Below are positions 1 through 9,969 of a DNA stretch of 64,000 nucleotides, in pieces. Numbering within the stretch: the stretch's first letter is position 1; each line of letters opens with the position of its first letter. The stretch is from SHZI01 sp031409515. GTDB taxonomy: Bacteria > Pseudomonadota > Gammaproteobacteria > Steroidobacterales > GCA-2729495. The stretch spans positions 1 to 64,000 of the forward strand of contig JANNXJ010000057.1 in NCBI GenBank assembly GCA_031409515.1. The letters are read 5' to 3'. The position numbers and the translations under genes were made by a program. The notes below the pieces were generated by a model. That model was not told the origin of the DNA and ran no database searches. It was given only the letters and a program-made list of their open reading frames with translations.

Positions 1-42
1 GCCGGCCTGGGCGCCCCCCGGCGGCCCGGGGGCGGGCGGTTT

Positions 43-60
43 CCCGGGGTGCACCCCGGG
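43..60. repeat. 18-bp perfect GC palindrome
   Basis: Bases 43-60 form a perfect self-complementary sequence (CCCGGGGTG followed by its reverse complement). It lies in the GC-rich 113 bases downstream of recQ, where I see no gene. A second short hairpin (GCCCCA / TGGGGC) sits at about 79-97. These may form a transcription-end structure after recQ, but there is no T-tract, so this is only a description. Confidence 0.4.
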
Positions 61-113
61 TCGGCGGGCTACCCCCGGCCCCACCCAGGCTGGGGCGGCG
101 CCTCACCCCGCTC

Positions 114-1973
<1,860 letters not shown>

Positions 1974-2014
1974 GAGCGGCAGGAACTGGACCTGGCCGCG
2001 CAGTTTACAGGCCT

Positions 2015-3064
2015 TCACCGCAGGTCGATATCGTCCACCGGACCGAAGTACATCTCGAAGCCAAGACCGACGCCGGGATTGATTTCCCGCTCTTCTTCCA
2101 CCGTGTCTTTGGGCCAGGTGAGGCTGCCGGACAGCTCCAGGAACAGCCACTTGCGGAAGACGGGCTGGCGGTAGGTGGTTACCACGCCGTAGTTCTGGAG
2201 CGGGACGTCCGCCCCGGTCTCGCCCTGGACCAGAGCGGTGTAGCTGATGGCGCGACGCTGGCTCAGGCTCTGGTAGGCCGTGGTGCTGGTGGTCCAGTCC
2301 AGCGCCTCGGTGTCCTGGGCCACAGTGGCCGAGTTGTTCCAGCGGAGCAGAACGTTGTCTGTTGCCAGGTAGTCCAGCGCCAGCTGCGTCGTTGTGCCAA
2401 AGCCCCGGCTGTCCCGCCAGAAGGGGGTCTCGCGAAACCGCAGCATCGTGTTCGGACTGAAGATGAAGTTGTGGCGATAAGTGCCCTTCACGTAGGGGTC
2501 GATGGGGGTACTGAGACGCACCCCGATGCCAAAGTCGAAGCCGTCGTGGAGGCTACCCTGCTTGGAGTAGCCAAGCCCCAGCAGCCAGGCATCATCGCCC
2601 ACAGCCTGGAAGCCCTGGGGCAGCGGCTTGTCAGTGGTGGCCGCCCGCTCCTCCACCAGCTGGTCCTCGTCGCCCCGGGCCACGATCAGCCGCAGCCTGT
2701 TTTTCATGTTGGGCAGCGCGTAGCGGGCGCGGAGCTGCAGACTGGTGTCCAGCTGGTCCCGCCGATCGTAGGTTTCGAAAAGGCCAAGGCGGCCGAAGGT
2801 GCGGTCGGAATCCTGGTCGAAGCGGGCATTGCCGAACAAGCCGTCAAACCAGACGGCGGCCCCGCAAACCCCGCCGTAGACCCCCCGCTGAAGCATGTCG
2901 ATCCACGCTGCGCCATCGGAGCCGGGATCGCCACAGCGGGCGGCCTCCTCGATGGGCATCCCGTTGACGATCGGTGGCCCGACCGCATCGGCGTGCGCAG
3001 TTGACAGGGACAGCAGCAAGGGCGCGACTGCGGCCAGTCCCACGGTGTGCAGGCAGCTTCGCAT
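2015..3064 (-). CDS. Predicted outer-membrane beta-barrel protein
   Basis: I do not recognise a named family. The 349-residue product starts with a clear signal peptide (MRSCLHTVGLAAVAPLLLSL then an STAHA-type cleavage site). The rest alternates polar and hydrophobic residues in short strands rich in Tyr, Trp and Arg, as in outer-membrane barrels, for example LRARYALPN, LLGLGYSKQG and GVVTTYRQPVF. Two cysteines (CGDPG and GGVCG) flank an early segment. The start at 3064 was chosen because the signal peptide begins there; the open frame continues upstream without signal character. It does not end in the usual C-terminal aromatic residue, so a barrel is likely but not certain. It lies directly upstream of recQ. 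Confidence 0.7.
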   Translation of the reverse strand: MRSCLHTVGLAAVAPLLLSLSTAHADAVGPPIVNGMPIEEAARCGDPGSDGAAWIDMLQRGVYGGVCGAAVWFDGLFGNARFDQDSDRTFGRLGLFETYDRRDQLDTSLQLRARYALPNMKNRLRLIVARGDEDQLVEERAATTDKPLPQGFQAVGDDAWLLGLGYSKQGSLHDGFDFGIGVRLSTPIDPYVKGTYRHNFIFSPNTMLRFRETPFWRDSRGFGTTTQLALDYLATDNVLLRWNNSATVAQDTEALDWTTSTTAYQSLSQRRAISYTALVQGETGADVPLQNYGVVTTYRQPVFRKWLFLELSGSLTWPKDTVEEEREINPGVGLGFEMYFGPVDDIDLR

Positions 3065-3179
3065 GGGTCGAATATGCCAAGCAGCCAGGGCAAATGCTGC
3101 GTTTCCCGGCCCACTTTCCGCCGGGGCAGGCCTGCAACAAAGTGCGCGGTGGATCACACACCGCGGTGCGGCGTGCAGG

Positions 3180-4772
3180 TCAGGACGGGGTCGGCAACCG
3201 CAGCGGCTCGATCTCGGCCAGGTAAGCAGCCGCTTCGGCACGGCAGCGGCCGTCATCCCAGCCCAGATGGCGGGCGGCGACACTGAGCGCGGCCGCGATA
3301 GCCCCGCGGCCCAGATCGGGGCCGAGACCTGCCATACAGCGCCGCAGCAGAATGTCGCCCAGCGTGACCGCAAACTCTGCCTGCACCGCAAAGACCACCT
3401 CCGCACCCAGCGCGCCACTGCTGGGGCAGAGCGGCTGGCCCAGTTCTGGCGCGGCCCGGGTGAGCGCGGCAACCAGGGGCGCGCGACTGCCGTAGACGGC
3501 GTAGAGATGCTCATGGCTCGCACCCGGGACCGCTGTGAAGGTTGCGAGCTCTTTGAGGACCTCGTCGCGAACCGCCTCGCCACCGGGCAGCGGGATATCG
3601 GCAGTGGTGCAGGACCGCGCCGTGATGCGCTGGCGGCTCGTCACCTGGTCCAGGACTTCCTCGGCCAGATGGCGATAGGTGGTGATCTTGCCGCCGATGA
3701 TGGACGAGAGGCCCCGGGCAGAGCGGCCGTGGTGACGGATGAGATGCCGGCGGGTGATCGCCGAGGTCTCCTTCAGGCCCTGCCGCGGCAGGGGCCGAAC
3801 GCCGCAGTAGGTGTAGAGCACAGACTCGCGGGTGAGGCCGCAGGCGGGAAAGGTCTTGCGGGTCTCTTCCAGCAGGTAGCCGATCTCCGCCTCGGTCGCA
3901 CGGAGCGTCGCAGGATCGTCATCGCACCGCGTGTCGGTGGTGCCGATCAGCACGAGATCGTTCCAGGGCAGGATGAAGAACGGGCGCCCGTCGGACTGGG
4001 CTTCGGCGTAGCAGGCTGTGCTGGTGGCCCCGGGGAACGGTCGCACCACGATGTGCGTGCCCTTGGTCGGGCCGAGGAACCGGGGTAACGGCCGGCCAGC
4101 GGCGGCGAGGATCCGGTCTACCCAGGGGCCCGCTGCATTGACGATGGCTGTCCCGTGGCGGGTGGACCGCTCGCCGGTACGGGTGTTGCGCACCTCGACA
4201 CCCGTAACATGATTGCGCTCGAGCAGAACTTTCTCGACGACCGTGTGGGTCTCGATGCAGGCGCCTGCCATGGCAGCACCCAGTGCGTTCTCCACCACGA
4301 GCCGCTCAACATAGGTCACCTGCGCGTCGTAGTAGACAACGGCGCCAATCAGCCCTTCCGCCAGCAGGCCAGGCATTTCTTCGAGCGCCTCCTCCCGGGA
4401 CAGACGGCGATGGCCGGGCACGGAGCGGCCAATGGACAGCAGGTCATAAACATAGAGACCGAAATCCACGGTCTTCATGCCGCGACGGCTGTTCTCGTAG
4501 ACCGGAATCAGCAGGGGCAGTGGCCGGACGAGATGGGGAGCATTGCGCAGCAGATTCTCGCGCTCCTGCAGGGACTCGTGGACCAGGCCGAGCTCGCCGA
4601 ACTCCAGGTACCGCAGCCCGCCATGAATGAGGCGGCTGGACCAGCGGGTGGTGCTGTTGCACAGATCACCCTGCTCGAGCAGGCAGGTGCGGAGGCCCCG
4701 GAGCGCGGCGTCCCGCGCGATCCCGGCGCCGTTGATGCCGCCGCCGACGACGATCAGGTCAAATGGGGACAT
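3180..4772 (-). CDS. glpD: FAD-dependent glycerol-3-phosphate dehydrogenase
   Basis: Oxidises sn-glycerol 3-phosphate to dihydroxyacetone phosphate at the inner membrane and passes electrons to quinone. The 530-residue protein has the N-terminal FAD motif GGGINGAG (residues 10-17), the family block SSRLIHGGLRYLE (about 45-57), and the DTRCDDDP and YCGVRPL blocks, matching E. coli GlpD in length and order. No glpF, glpK or glpR is adjacent. The ATG at 4772 is the natural family start, but it lies inside one arm of a long inverted repeat, so the repeat supplies the first codons and the leader. No strong ribosome-binding site is visible. Confidence 0.93.
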   Translation of the reverse strand: MSPFDLIVVGGGINGAGIARDAALRGLRTCLLEQGDLCNSTTRWSSRLIHGGLRYLEFGELGLVHESLQERENLLRNAPHLVRPLPLLIPVYENSRRGMKTVDFGLYVYDLLSIGRSVPGHRRLSREEALEEMPGLLAEGLIGAVVYYDAQVTYVERLVVENALGAAMAGACIETHTVVEKVLLERNHVTGVEVRNTRTGERSTRHGTAIVNAAGPWVDRILAAAGRPLPRFLGPTKGTHIVVRPFPGATSTACYAEAQSDGRPFFILPWNDLVLIGTTDTRCDDDPATLRATEAEIGYLLEETRKTFPACGLTRESVLYTYCGVRPLPRQGLKETSAITRRHLIRHHGRSARGLSSIIGGKITTYRHLAEEVLDQVTSRQRITARSCTTADIPLPGGEAVRDEVLKELATFTAVPGASHEHLYAVYGSRAPLVAALTRAAPELGQPLCPSSGALGAEVVFAVQAEFAVTLGDILLRRCMAGLGPDLGRGAIAAALSVAARHLGWDDGRCRAEAAAYLAEIEPLRLPTPS

Positions 4773-4871
4773 GCCTAATTTCTGGAAGCCAGGCCAGGCT
4801 TAGTGATGATTTCTCCGTCGCTCACCCGGCTTGCCTGGCCTGGCTTCCATAAATTTGGCATGTCCCCATTT
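4761..4871. repeat. 111-bp MITE-like palindromic element (GGGGACATGCC family)
   Basis: A left arm at 4761-4799 and a right arm at 4833-4871 are reverse complements over 39 bp with only two mismatches. They are separated by 33 bp. The outer ends are AAATGGGGACATGCC and its complement. The element fills the space between glpD and proA, contains the glpD start codon and touches the proA stop codon. A shorter relative occurs at 9759-9812. It resembles REP/BIME-type or MITE-type elements mobilised in trans; no transposase gene is in the window. Confidence 0.8.
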
Positions 4872-6159
4872 ACCCCCGGACCTGACCGGTGCCATGGACG
4901 ACGTACTTGTAGCTGGTCAGCTGCTCCGCGCCGACAGGGCCCCGGGCGTGAATCCGGCCGGTGGCAATGCCGATCTCGGCGCCCATGCCGAACTCGCCGC
5001 CATCGGCAAACTGGGTGGACGCGTTGTGCAGCAGGATGGCGCTGTCCAGGTCGCGGAGGAAACGCTCCACGGCCTGCGGGTCGCTGGCGATGATCGATTC
5101 CGTGTGGGCGGACCCGTAGGTGGTGATGTGCCGGATCGCTTCGTCGACGTCCGCCACCACCCGGCAGGACAGGATCGCGTCCAGGTATTCGGTGCGCCAG
5201 TCGTCCTCAGTGGCTGGTTTGAGGCGGGCATCGAGGCGGCAGAGTTCCGCATCGCCCCGCAGTTCGCAGCCGGCGGCCACCAGCGCGTCGGCGATGGGGC
5301 GCCAGTGGGTGGCCAGGCAGGCACGGTCGATCAGCAGGGTCTCCGCAGAGCCGCAGATGCCGGTGCGGCGCATCTTGGCGTTCAGCGTGACGTCCCTCGC
5401 CATCGCGACGTCGGCAGAGCGGTGCACGTACACGTGGCACAAGCCCTCCAGGTGCCCGATCACCGGCACCCGCGCATCCGCCTGCACCCGGGCAATCAGG
5501 TTCTTGCCGCCCCGGGGCACGATGACGTCGACGAAGGCCTGCATGTGCCCGAGCAGGTAGCCCACCGCGTCCCGGCTGGCCGTCGGCACCATCTGGATGG
5601 CGGTCTCCGGCAGGCCACCCGCCCTCAGACCCTCGACCAGTGCTGCGTGGATCGCGTGGCTGGAATGAAAGGACTCTGACCCGCCCCGCAGTATCACCGC
5701 ATTGCCGGACTTGAGGCACAACGCCCCGGCGTCGGCGGTAACGTTGGGGCGACTCTCATAAATGATGCCGATAACGCCGAGGGGTACACGGACGCGCTGG
5801 ATGCGCAGGCCGTTGGGCCGGGTCCAGTCGGCCAGCACGTCGCCAATCGGGTCGGGTAACGCCGCGACATCCTCGATGCCCTTGGCCATCGCTTCAACGC
5901 GCTTTGGATCGAGAAGGAGGCGGTCGAGCAACGCCCCGGACAGCTGGCGGGCCCTGGCCCCCTCCATGTCCCGGGCATTGGCGGCCAGAATGTCGTCCCG
6001 GTGCCCGCGGATGGCCGCAGCGATGCCATGCAAGGCGCGGGTCTTCTCGGCCGGAGTCACGCGGGCCAGTGCGGCAGCCGCCGCCCGGGCCTGCTGGCCC
6101 AGGCGCGTCATCGTCGCTGCCAGGTCCGCCGGACTGGCAAGGGTTTCGGTCGCGTTCAT
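4870..6159 (-). CDS. proA: Gamma-glutamyl phosphate reductase
   Basis: Second step of proline synthesis: NADPH-dependent reduction of gamma-glutamyl phosphate to glutamate semialdehyde in the cytoplasm. The 429-residue protein has family-typical length and blocks: YESRPNVTADAGALCLKSGN, the GKNLIARVQADARVPVIGH stretch, and the catalytic cysteine in RRTGICGSAETLL. It follows proB with two bases between stop and start, so the two are cotranscribed and their products probably form the usual kinase-reductase pair. The TAA stop abuts the outer end of the 4761-4871 palindromic element. Confidence 0.95.
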   Translation of the reverse strand: MNATETLASPADLAATMTRLGQQARAAAAALARVTPAEKTRALHGIAAAIRGHRDDILAANARDMEGARARQLSGALLDRLLLDPKRVEAMAKGIEDVAALPDPIGDVLADWTRPNGLRIQRVRVPLGVIGIIYESRPNVTADAGALCLKSGNAVILRGGSESFHSSHAIHAALVEGLRAGGLPETAIQMVPTASRDAVGYLLGHMQAFVDVIVPRGGKNLIARVQADARVPVIGHLEGLCHVYVHRSADVAMARDVTLNAKMRRTGICGSAETLLIDRACLATHWRPIADALVAAGCELRGDAELCRLDARLKPATEDDWRTEYLDAILSCRVVADVDEAIRHITTYGSAHTESIIASDPQAVERFLRDLDSAILLHNASTQFADGGEFGMGAEIGIATGRIHARGPVGAEQLTSYKYVVHGTGQVRG

Positions 6160-6161
6160 GG

Positions 6162-7295
6162 TCAGGCGTCCAGCAGTGCGAGATTGTCCCGGTGGATCAG
6201 CTCGTCCCGGCCACTGTAACCGAGGAGACCCGGCAACTCTTCACTGCGCCGTCCCAGAATGCGCAGGGCTTCTTCGCTCGAATAAGCGACGAGTCCCCGG
6301 CCGATATCCCGCCCGGACCGGGTCTGGATCGTGACCGCATCCCCCGCCTGAAAACTCCCGGCAATCCCGACGATACCCACCGGCAGCAGACTGCTGCCGG
6401 CGCGCAGCGCCTGCTCGGCGCCGTCGTCCACAGTCACTGTGCCGCGGGGCACCAGAGTGCCGGCGATCCACTGCTTCCGCGCCTGGCGCGGCGTGCGGCC
6501 TGGCAGGAACCAGGTGCAGGCGGCGCCGTCCTCGATGGCCTGCAGCGGAAACAGGCGCTTGCCGCTGGCGATCACGGTGGCGCAACCCGCGTTCATGCAA
6601 ATGCGGGCGGCGACGAGCTTGGTGATCATGCCGCCGGAGCCAAACTCGGTGGCCGAAGCCCCAGCGAGCGCCTCGATCTCCGGCGTGAGCTCCCGCACTT
6701 CCGGGATGAGCCGGGCCCCGGGGTTCTGCGTGGGATCGCTGTCGTACAAGCCGTCGACGTCGGAGAGGAGGACGAGGACATCGGCGCTGGTCATCTCGGC
6801 CACCCGGGCGCCGAGGCGGTCGTTGTCGCCGTAGCGGATCTCCTGAGTAGCCACCGTGTCGTTCTCATTAATGACGGGAATCACGTTGAGCCGCAGCAGA
6901 GTCTCGAGGGTATTGCGGGCATTCAGGTAGCGGCGCCGGCTCTCGGTGTCCTCCAGCGTCAGGAGCACCTGGGCAACGCGGATGCCCCGGGTGGCGAGCA
7001 GGTCCTGGTAAGCGTGGGCGAGCAGGATCTGCCCGGCCGCGGCCGCGGCCTGGGCATCTTCCAGCCGGCGCTGATCCCGGGAGAGGCCCAGGTAGGGCCG
7101 GCCCAGCGCAATGGCCCCCGACGAGACCACCAGCACCTGCTGACCGCGCTGCTGCAGGCGGGCCAGTTCGTCGGCGATGGACTCGAGCCAGGCACGATTG
7201 AGCTGCCCCGTGGCCTTGTCCACCAGCAGGGAAGAACCAATCTTGAGGACCAGCCGGGCAGCGCCTGACAGGCTTGAACTGGGCAACGCGGCCAT
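6162..7295 (-). CDS. proB: Glutamate 5-kinase with PUA domain
   Basis: Phosphorylates L-glutamate in the committed step of proline synthesis. The 377-residue protein has the amino-acid kinase fold (VLKIGSSLL near residue 17, VSSGAIALG at about 57, NENDTVA at about 145, and FGSGGMITK in the nucleotide-binding part). A C-terminal PUA domain spans about 275-365, the full-length E. coli-type architecture. Proline feedback is expected from the family. It starts 11 bp after the ilvH stop and runs into proA, so ilvH-proB-proA looks like one operon, an unusual mix of branched-chain and proline synthesis. Confidence 0.95.
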   Translation of the reverse strand: MAALPSSSLSGAARLVLKIGSSLLVDKATGQLNRAWLESIADELARLQQRGQQVLVVSSGAIALGRPYLGLSRDQRRLEDAQAAAAAGQILLAHAYQDLLATRGIRVAQVLLTLEDTESRRRYLNARNTLETLLRLNVIPVINENDTVATQEIRYGDNDRLGARVAEMTSADVLVLLSDVDGLYDSDPTQNPGARLIPEVRELTPEIEALAGASATEFGSGGMITKLVAARICMNAGCATVIASGKRLFPLQAIEDGAACTWFLPGRTPRQARKQWIAGTLVPRGTVTVDDGAEQALRAGSSLLPVGIVGIAGSFQAGDAVTIQTRSGRDIGRGLVAYSSEEALRILGRRSEELPGLLGYSGRDELIHRDNLALLDA

Positions 7296-7306
7296 GGCTG
7301 CCGGTC

Positions 7307-7807
7307 TCAGGAGGTGGCGGTGAGTGCGGCGACGCCCCGGGACACGGCCAGCGGCCCGCTGCGCACCACGGCCAGGATGTCCGCGTGGGCAGCCGCCTTG
7401 TTGATGAACGTGTCGAGCCGGTGGGCGGCGCCGGTGAGTTCCAGCGTGTAACTGTCTTCCCCGTCATCGAGGACCCTGGCGCCCTCCTGCCGGACCAGTT
7501 CCCGGATACGCTCCAGCCCGTCGTCGTGGAGCTTGAGCTTCAGCAGCAGCAACTCCCGCTCGATGTGCTCGCCGAGGGTCATATCCACGGTATTGACCAC
7601 ATCCACCAGCTTGAGCAGCTGCAGGTTGATCTGGCCGATCACGTGGTCGGACCCCAGGGTAACCAGCGTCAGGCGGGAAACCTGGGGATCTTCGGTCGGC
7701 GCGACGCTCAGGGATTCAATGTTGTAGCCCCGGGTGGCAAACAGGGAGGCCACCCGCGCCAGGGCGCCGGCTTCGTTCTGCAGAAGGATGGAGATGATGT
7801 GCCGCAT
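7307..7807 (-). CDS. ilvH: Acetolactate synthase regulatory (small) subunit
   Basis: The ACT-domain subunit that binds valine and controls acetolactate synthase. The 166-residue product begins RHIISILLQNEAGALARV, the classic ACT start, continues with GYNIESLSVAPTEDP and has the second conserved half (ERELLLLKLKL, then VRSGPLAVSRG near the end). It normally sits immediately downstream of the large-subunit gene. Here it faces away from the only large-subunit gene, with 92 bp between the two chosen starts, and is followed by proB. That intergenic space probably holds promoters for both directions. Confidence 0.93.
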   Translation of the reverse strand: MRHIISILLQNEAGALARVASLFATRGYNIESLSVAPTEDPQVSRLTLVTLGSDHVIGQINLQLLKLVDVVNTVDMTLGEHIERELLLLKLKLHDDGLERIRELVRQEGARVLDDGEDSYTLELTGAAHRLDTFINKAAAHADILAVVRSGPLAVSRGVAALTATS

Positions 7808-7899
7808 GGGATCTGGAATAGTCGCCCAGTTTAAACTCTATTGCAATGCGGGACCGGTTCGTTGAAACTCGGGGAAAATCGCATTGCAATCCTGAATTT

Positions 7900-9753
7900 A
7901 TGACCCCTCGCGCCCAGACTGCCGAAGCTCCCCCCCACCCCCTCGCTGGCAAGCGCATGACCGGCGCCGAAATGATCGTCCAGGTTCTGGTCGACATGGG
8001 CGTGCGGACCATTTTTGGTTACAGCGGTGGCGCCATCCTGCCCACCTACGATGCCGTGTTCCGCTACAACGATGAGCATCGGGACGTCGACGGCAATGCC
8101 CCGATCCCGCTGATCGTACCTGCCAATGAACAGGGCGCCGGGTTCATGGCATCGGGCTACGCCCGGGCCAGCGGGCGGGTTGGCGTGTGCATGGTCACTT
8201 CCGGGCCCGGCGCGACCAACACCGTGACCCCCGTGCGGGACTCCATGGCCGACTCCGTGCCCATCGTGGTCATCTGTGGCCAGGTGCCGACGGGCGTGAT
8301 CGGGACGGACGCGTTCCAGGAAGCCCCGGTCTCGGCCATCATGGGGTCGGTCGCGAAGCATGTCTTCCTGGTCACGAATCCGGACCGGCTGGAGGCGACC
8401 ATTCGCACCGCCTTCGAGATTGCAGCGACGGGGCGCCCGGGACCCGTGGTCATCGATATCCCGAAGGACGTGCAGAACTGGGTCGGCGAGTTCCAGGGCA
8501 CCGGGCTGCTGCCCATCGATGCCTACCGTCAGCGCGTCGACGCGCTGGTGGCCAGCGAGATTTCCCCGACGGCGGCGAAGTCCTTCTTTGAAATGCTCCG
8601 GGAGTCCCGGCGCCCGCTGATCTACGCCGGCGGTGGCGTGGTCAACGCGAATGCGTCGGAGGCCCTGCGCCGCTTTTCCCAGCGCTTCCAGATCCCGGTG
8701 ACGACGACCCTGATGGGCATCGGCGCCTTTGACACCACGGAGCCGCTGTCCCTCCAGATGCTGGGCATGCACGGCACGCCCGCCGCCAACTATGCGGTGG
8801 AAGACTGCGACTTTCTCATCGCCATCGGTTCGCGCTTCGACGATCGGGTGGCCGCCGTCCCCGACAAGTTCGCGCCCCGGGCGAAGAAGATTGCCCACTT
8901 CGATGTGGACCCCTGCGAGATTGGCAAGGTCAAGGCCGTGCACTGGCACAACGTGGGCGTGCTGGAGCGGGACCTGCGCCAGCTCATCGCCTGGGCCGAC
9001 CGGCACAAGATCACCACCGACTTCGGCCCGTGGCTCACGGAGGTGGCCGATCTCAAGCGCAACTACGCCATGAATTACGACCGGCAGAGCGCGCTCATCC
9101 AGCCGAACTATGTGCTGGAGGAAATCAACCGGCACACCCGGGGCGAAGCCATCATCACCACGGGCGTCGGGCAGCACCAGATGTGGTCCGCCCAGTACTT
9201 TGACTTCCGCCAGCCCCGGCTGTGGCTGACCTCGGGCAGCATGGGGACGATGGGCTTCGGCCTGCCGGCAGCCATCGGGGCCCAGTTCGCCCACCCGGAG
9301 AAGCTCGTCATCGATATCGACGGCGACGCCAGCATCCGGATGAATCTTGGCGAACTGGAAACCGTGACGACCTACCAGCTGCCCATCAAGGTGGTCGTCC
9401 TGAACAACTTCGGCGACGGCATGGTCAAGCAGTGGCAGAAGCTCTATTACCAGGGGCGCCTGTCTGCGACGGACAAGTCGCTCCATCGCAAGGACTTCAT
9501 CAAGGCGGCCCAGGCAGACGGCTTTGACTACGCGGTGCGCCTGGACAAGAAGGCCGACGTGCCGCGGGTCATCCAGGAATTCATCCAGTTCAAGGGGCCA
9601 GCATTTCTCGAGGTCATCATCGATACCGAGGCCTGCGTGTACCCCATGGTTGGCCCCGGCATGGCCTACGACCAGATGATCACAGGGGACTTCATCCCCA
9701 GCCGGACGACCGTCAAAGACCCGGGCGCTCCCGGCGACAACTCGATGTTCTGA
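7900..9753 (+). CDS. ilvB: Acetolactate synthase large subunit, atypical form
   Basis: Thiamine-diphosphate enzyme that joins two pyruvates, or pyruvate and 2-oxobutyrate, for valine, leucine and isoleucine. The three TPP-enzyme domains are present: FGYSGGAILPTYDA near the start, SGPGATN, GQVPTGVIGTDAFQEA, GRPGPVVIDIPKDV, and the C-terminal VVLNNFGDGMVKQWQ and VYPMVGPG. The catalytic glutamate is kept (NEQGAG, about residue 77), but the usual preceding His is Asn. The cofactor motif reads GDAS rather than GDGS, and a loop of about 10 residues is inserted before NEQ. These points recall the fungal Ilv2 form. I chose the ATG at 7900; an in-frame ATG at 7846 would add 18 unlikely residues. Confidence 0.9.
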   Translation: MTPRAQTAEAPPHPLAGKRMTGAEMIVQVLVDMGVRTIFGYSGGAILPTYDAVFRYNDEHRDVDGNAPIPLIVPANEQGAGFMASGYARASGRVGVCMVTSGPGATNTVTPVRDSMADSVPIVVICGQVPTGVIGTDAFQEAPVSAIMGSVAKHVFLVTNPDRLEATIRTAFEIAATGRPGPVVIDIPKDVQNWVGEFQGTGLLPIDAYRQRVDALVASEISPTAAKSFFEMLRESRRPLIYAGGGVVNANASEALRRFSQRFQIPVTTTLMGIGAFDTTEPLSLQMLGMHGTPAANYAVEDCDFLIAIGSRFDDRVAAVPDKFAPRAKKIAHFDVDPCEIGKVKAVHWHNVGVLERDLRQLIAWADRHKITTDFGPWLTEVADLKRNYAMNYDRQSALIQPNYVLEEINRHTRGEAIITTGVGQHQMWSAQYFDFRQPRLWLTSGSMGTMGFGLPAAIGAQFAHPEKLVIDIDGDASIRMNLGELETVTTYQLPIKVVVLNNFGDGMVKQWQKLYYQGRLSATDKSLHRKDFIKAAQADGFDYAVRLDKKADVPRVIQEFIQFKGPAFLEVIIDTEACVYPMVGPGMAYDQMITGDFIPSRTTVKDPGAPGDNSMF

Positions 9754-9758
9754 GGAGG

Positions 9759-9812
9759 AAATGGGGACATGCCGCATTTCCCGAAGGGGAATGAGGCAAG
9801 TCCCCAATTTTC
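9759..9812. repeat. Palindromic repeat, GGGGACATGCC family, short copy
   Basis: AAATGGGGACATGCCGCATTT and its imperfect complement (AATGAGGCAAGTCCCCAATTT) form a hairpin of about 20 bp with a short loop, six bases after the ilvB stop. The outer end matches that of the 4761-4871 element. It may act as a transcription or mRNA 3'-end structure for ilvB. Confidence 0.65.
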
Positions 9813-9886
9813 CGTCGTAGGGCTCAGGTTTTTTGCGCTGTGCTCATCAGCAATCACCTGCCGTCAGAGCCGCAAGGTGGCTTGAC

Positions 9887-9914
9887 GAATCGCGCCTGAA
9901 GGCGCTCCTACGGG
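9887..9914. repeat. GTAGGAGCG-family palindromic repeat
   Basis: The stretch reads TCGCGCCTGAAGGCGCTCCTACG within these bounds: an imperfect hairpin GCGCCT/AGGCGC followed by the CTCCTAC core. It lies in the 211-bp space between ilvB and the aldehyde dehydrogenase gene, together with the 9759-9812 palindrome and the 13-bp tandem repeat at 9944-9969. I see no gene in that space. Confidence 0.65.
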
Positions 9915-9943
9915 AGCCCAAACAACTAACAAAACTAAGGTCC

Positions 9944-9969
9944 GGTACCTTTTATGGGTACCTTTTATG
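9944..9969. repeat. 13-bp tandem duplication at a gene end
   Basis: GGTACCTTTTATG occurs twice in perfect tandem (9944-9956 and 9957-9969). The TAA stop of the aldehyde dehydrogenase gene (9967-9965) lies in the second copy, so the duplication touches the last codons of that gene. Confidence 0.8.

Noticed and set aside
7831..9807. 658-residue open frame opposite ilvB
   Set aside because: High GC keeps the antisense frame open. The plus-strand protein has strong TPP-enzyme motifs; the antisense product has no family pattern and is His/Gly/Asp-rich.
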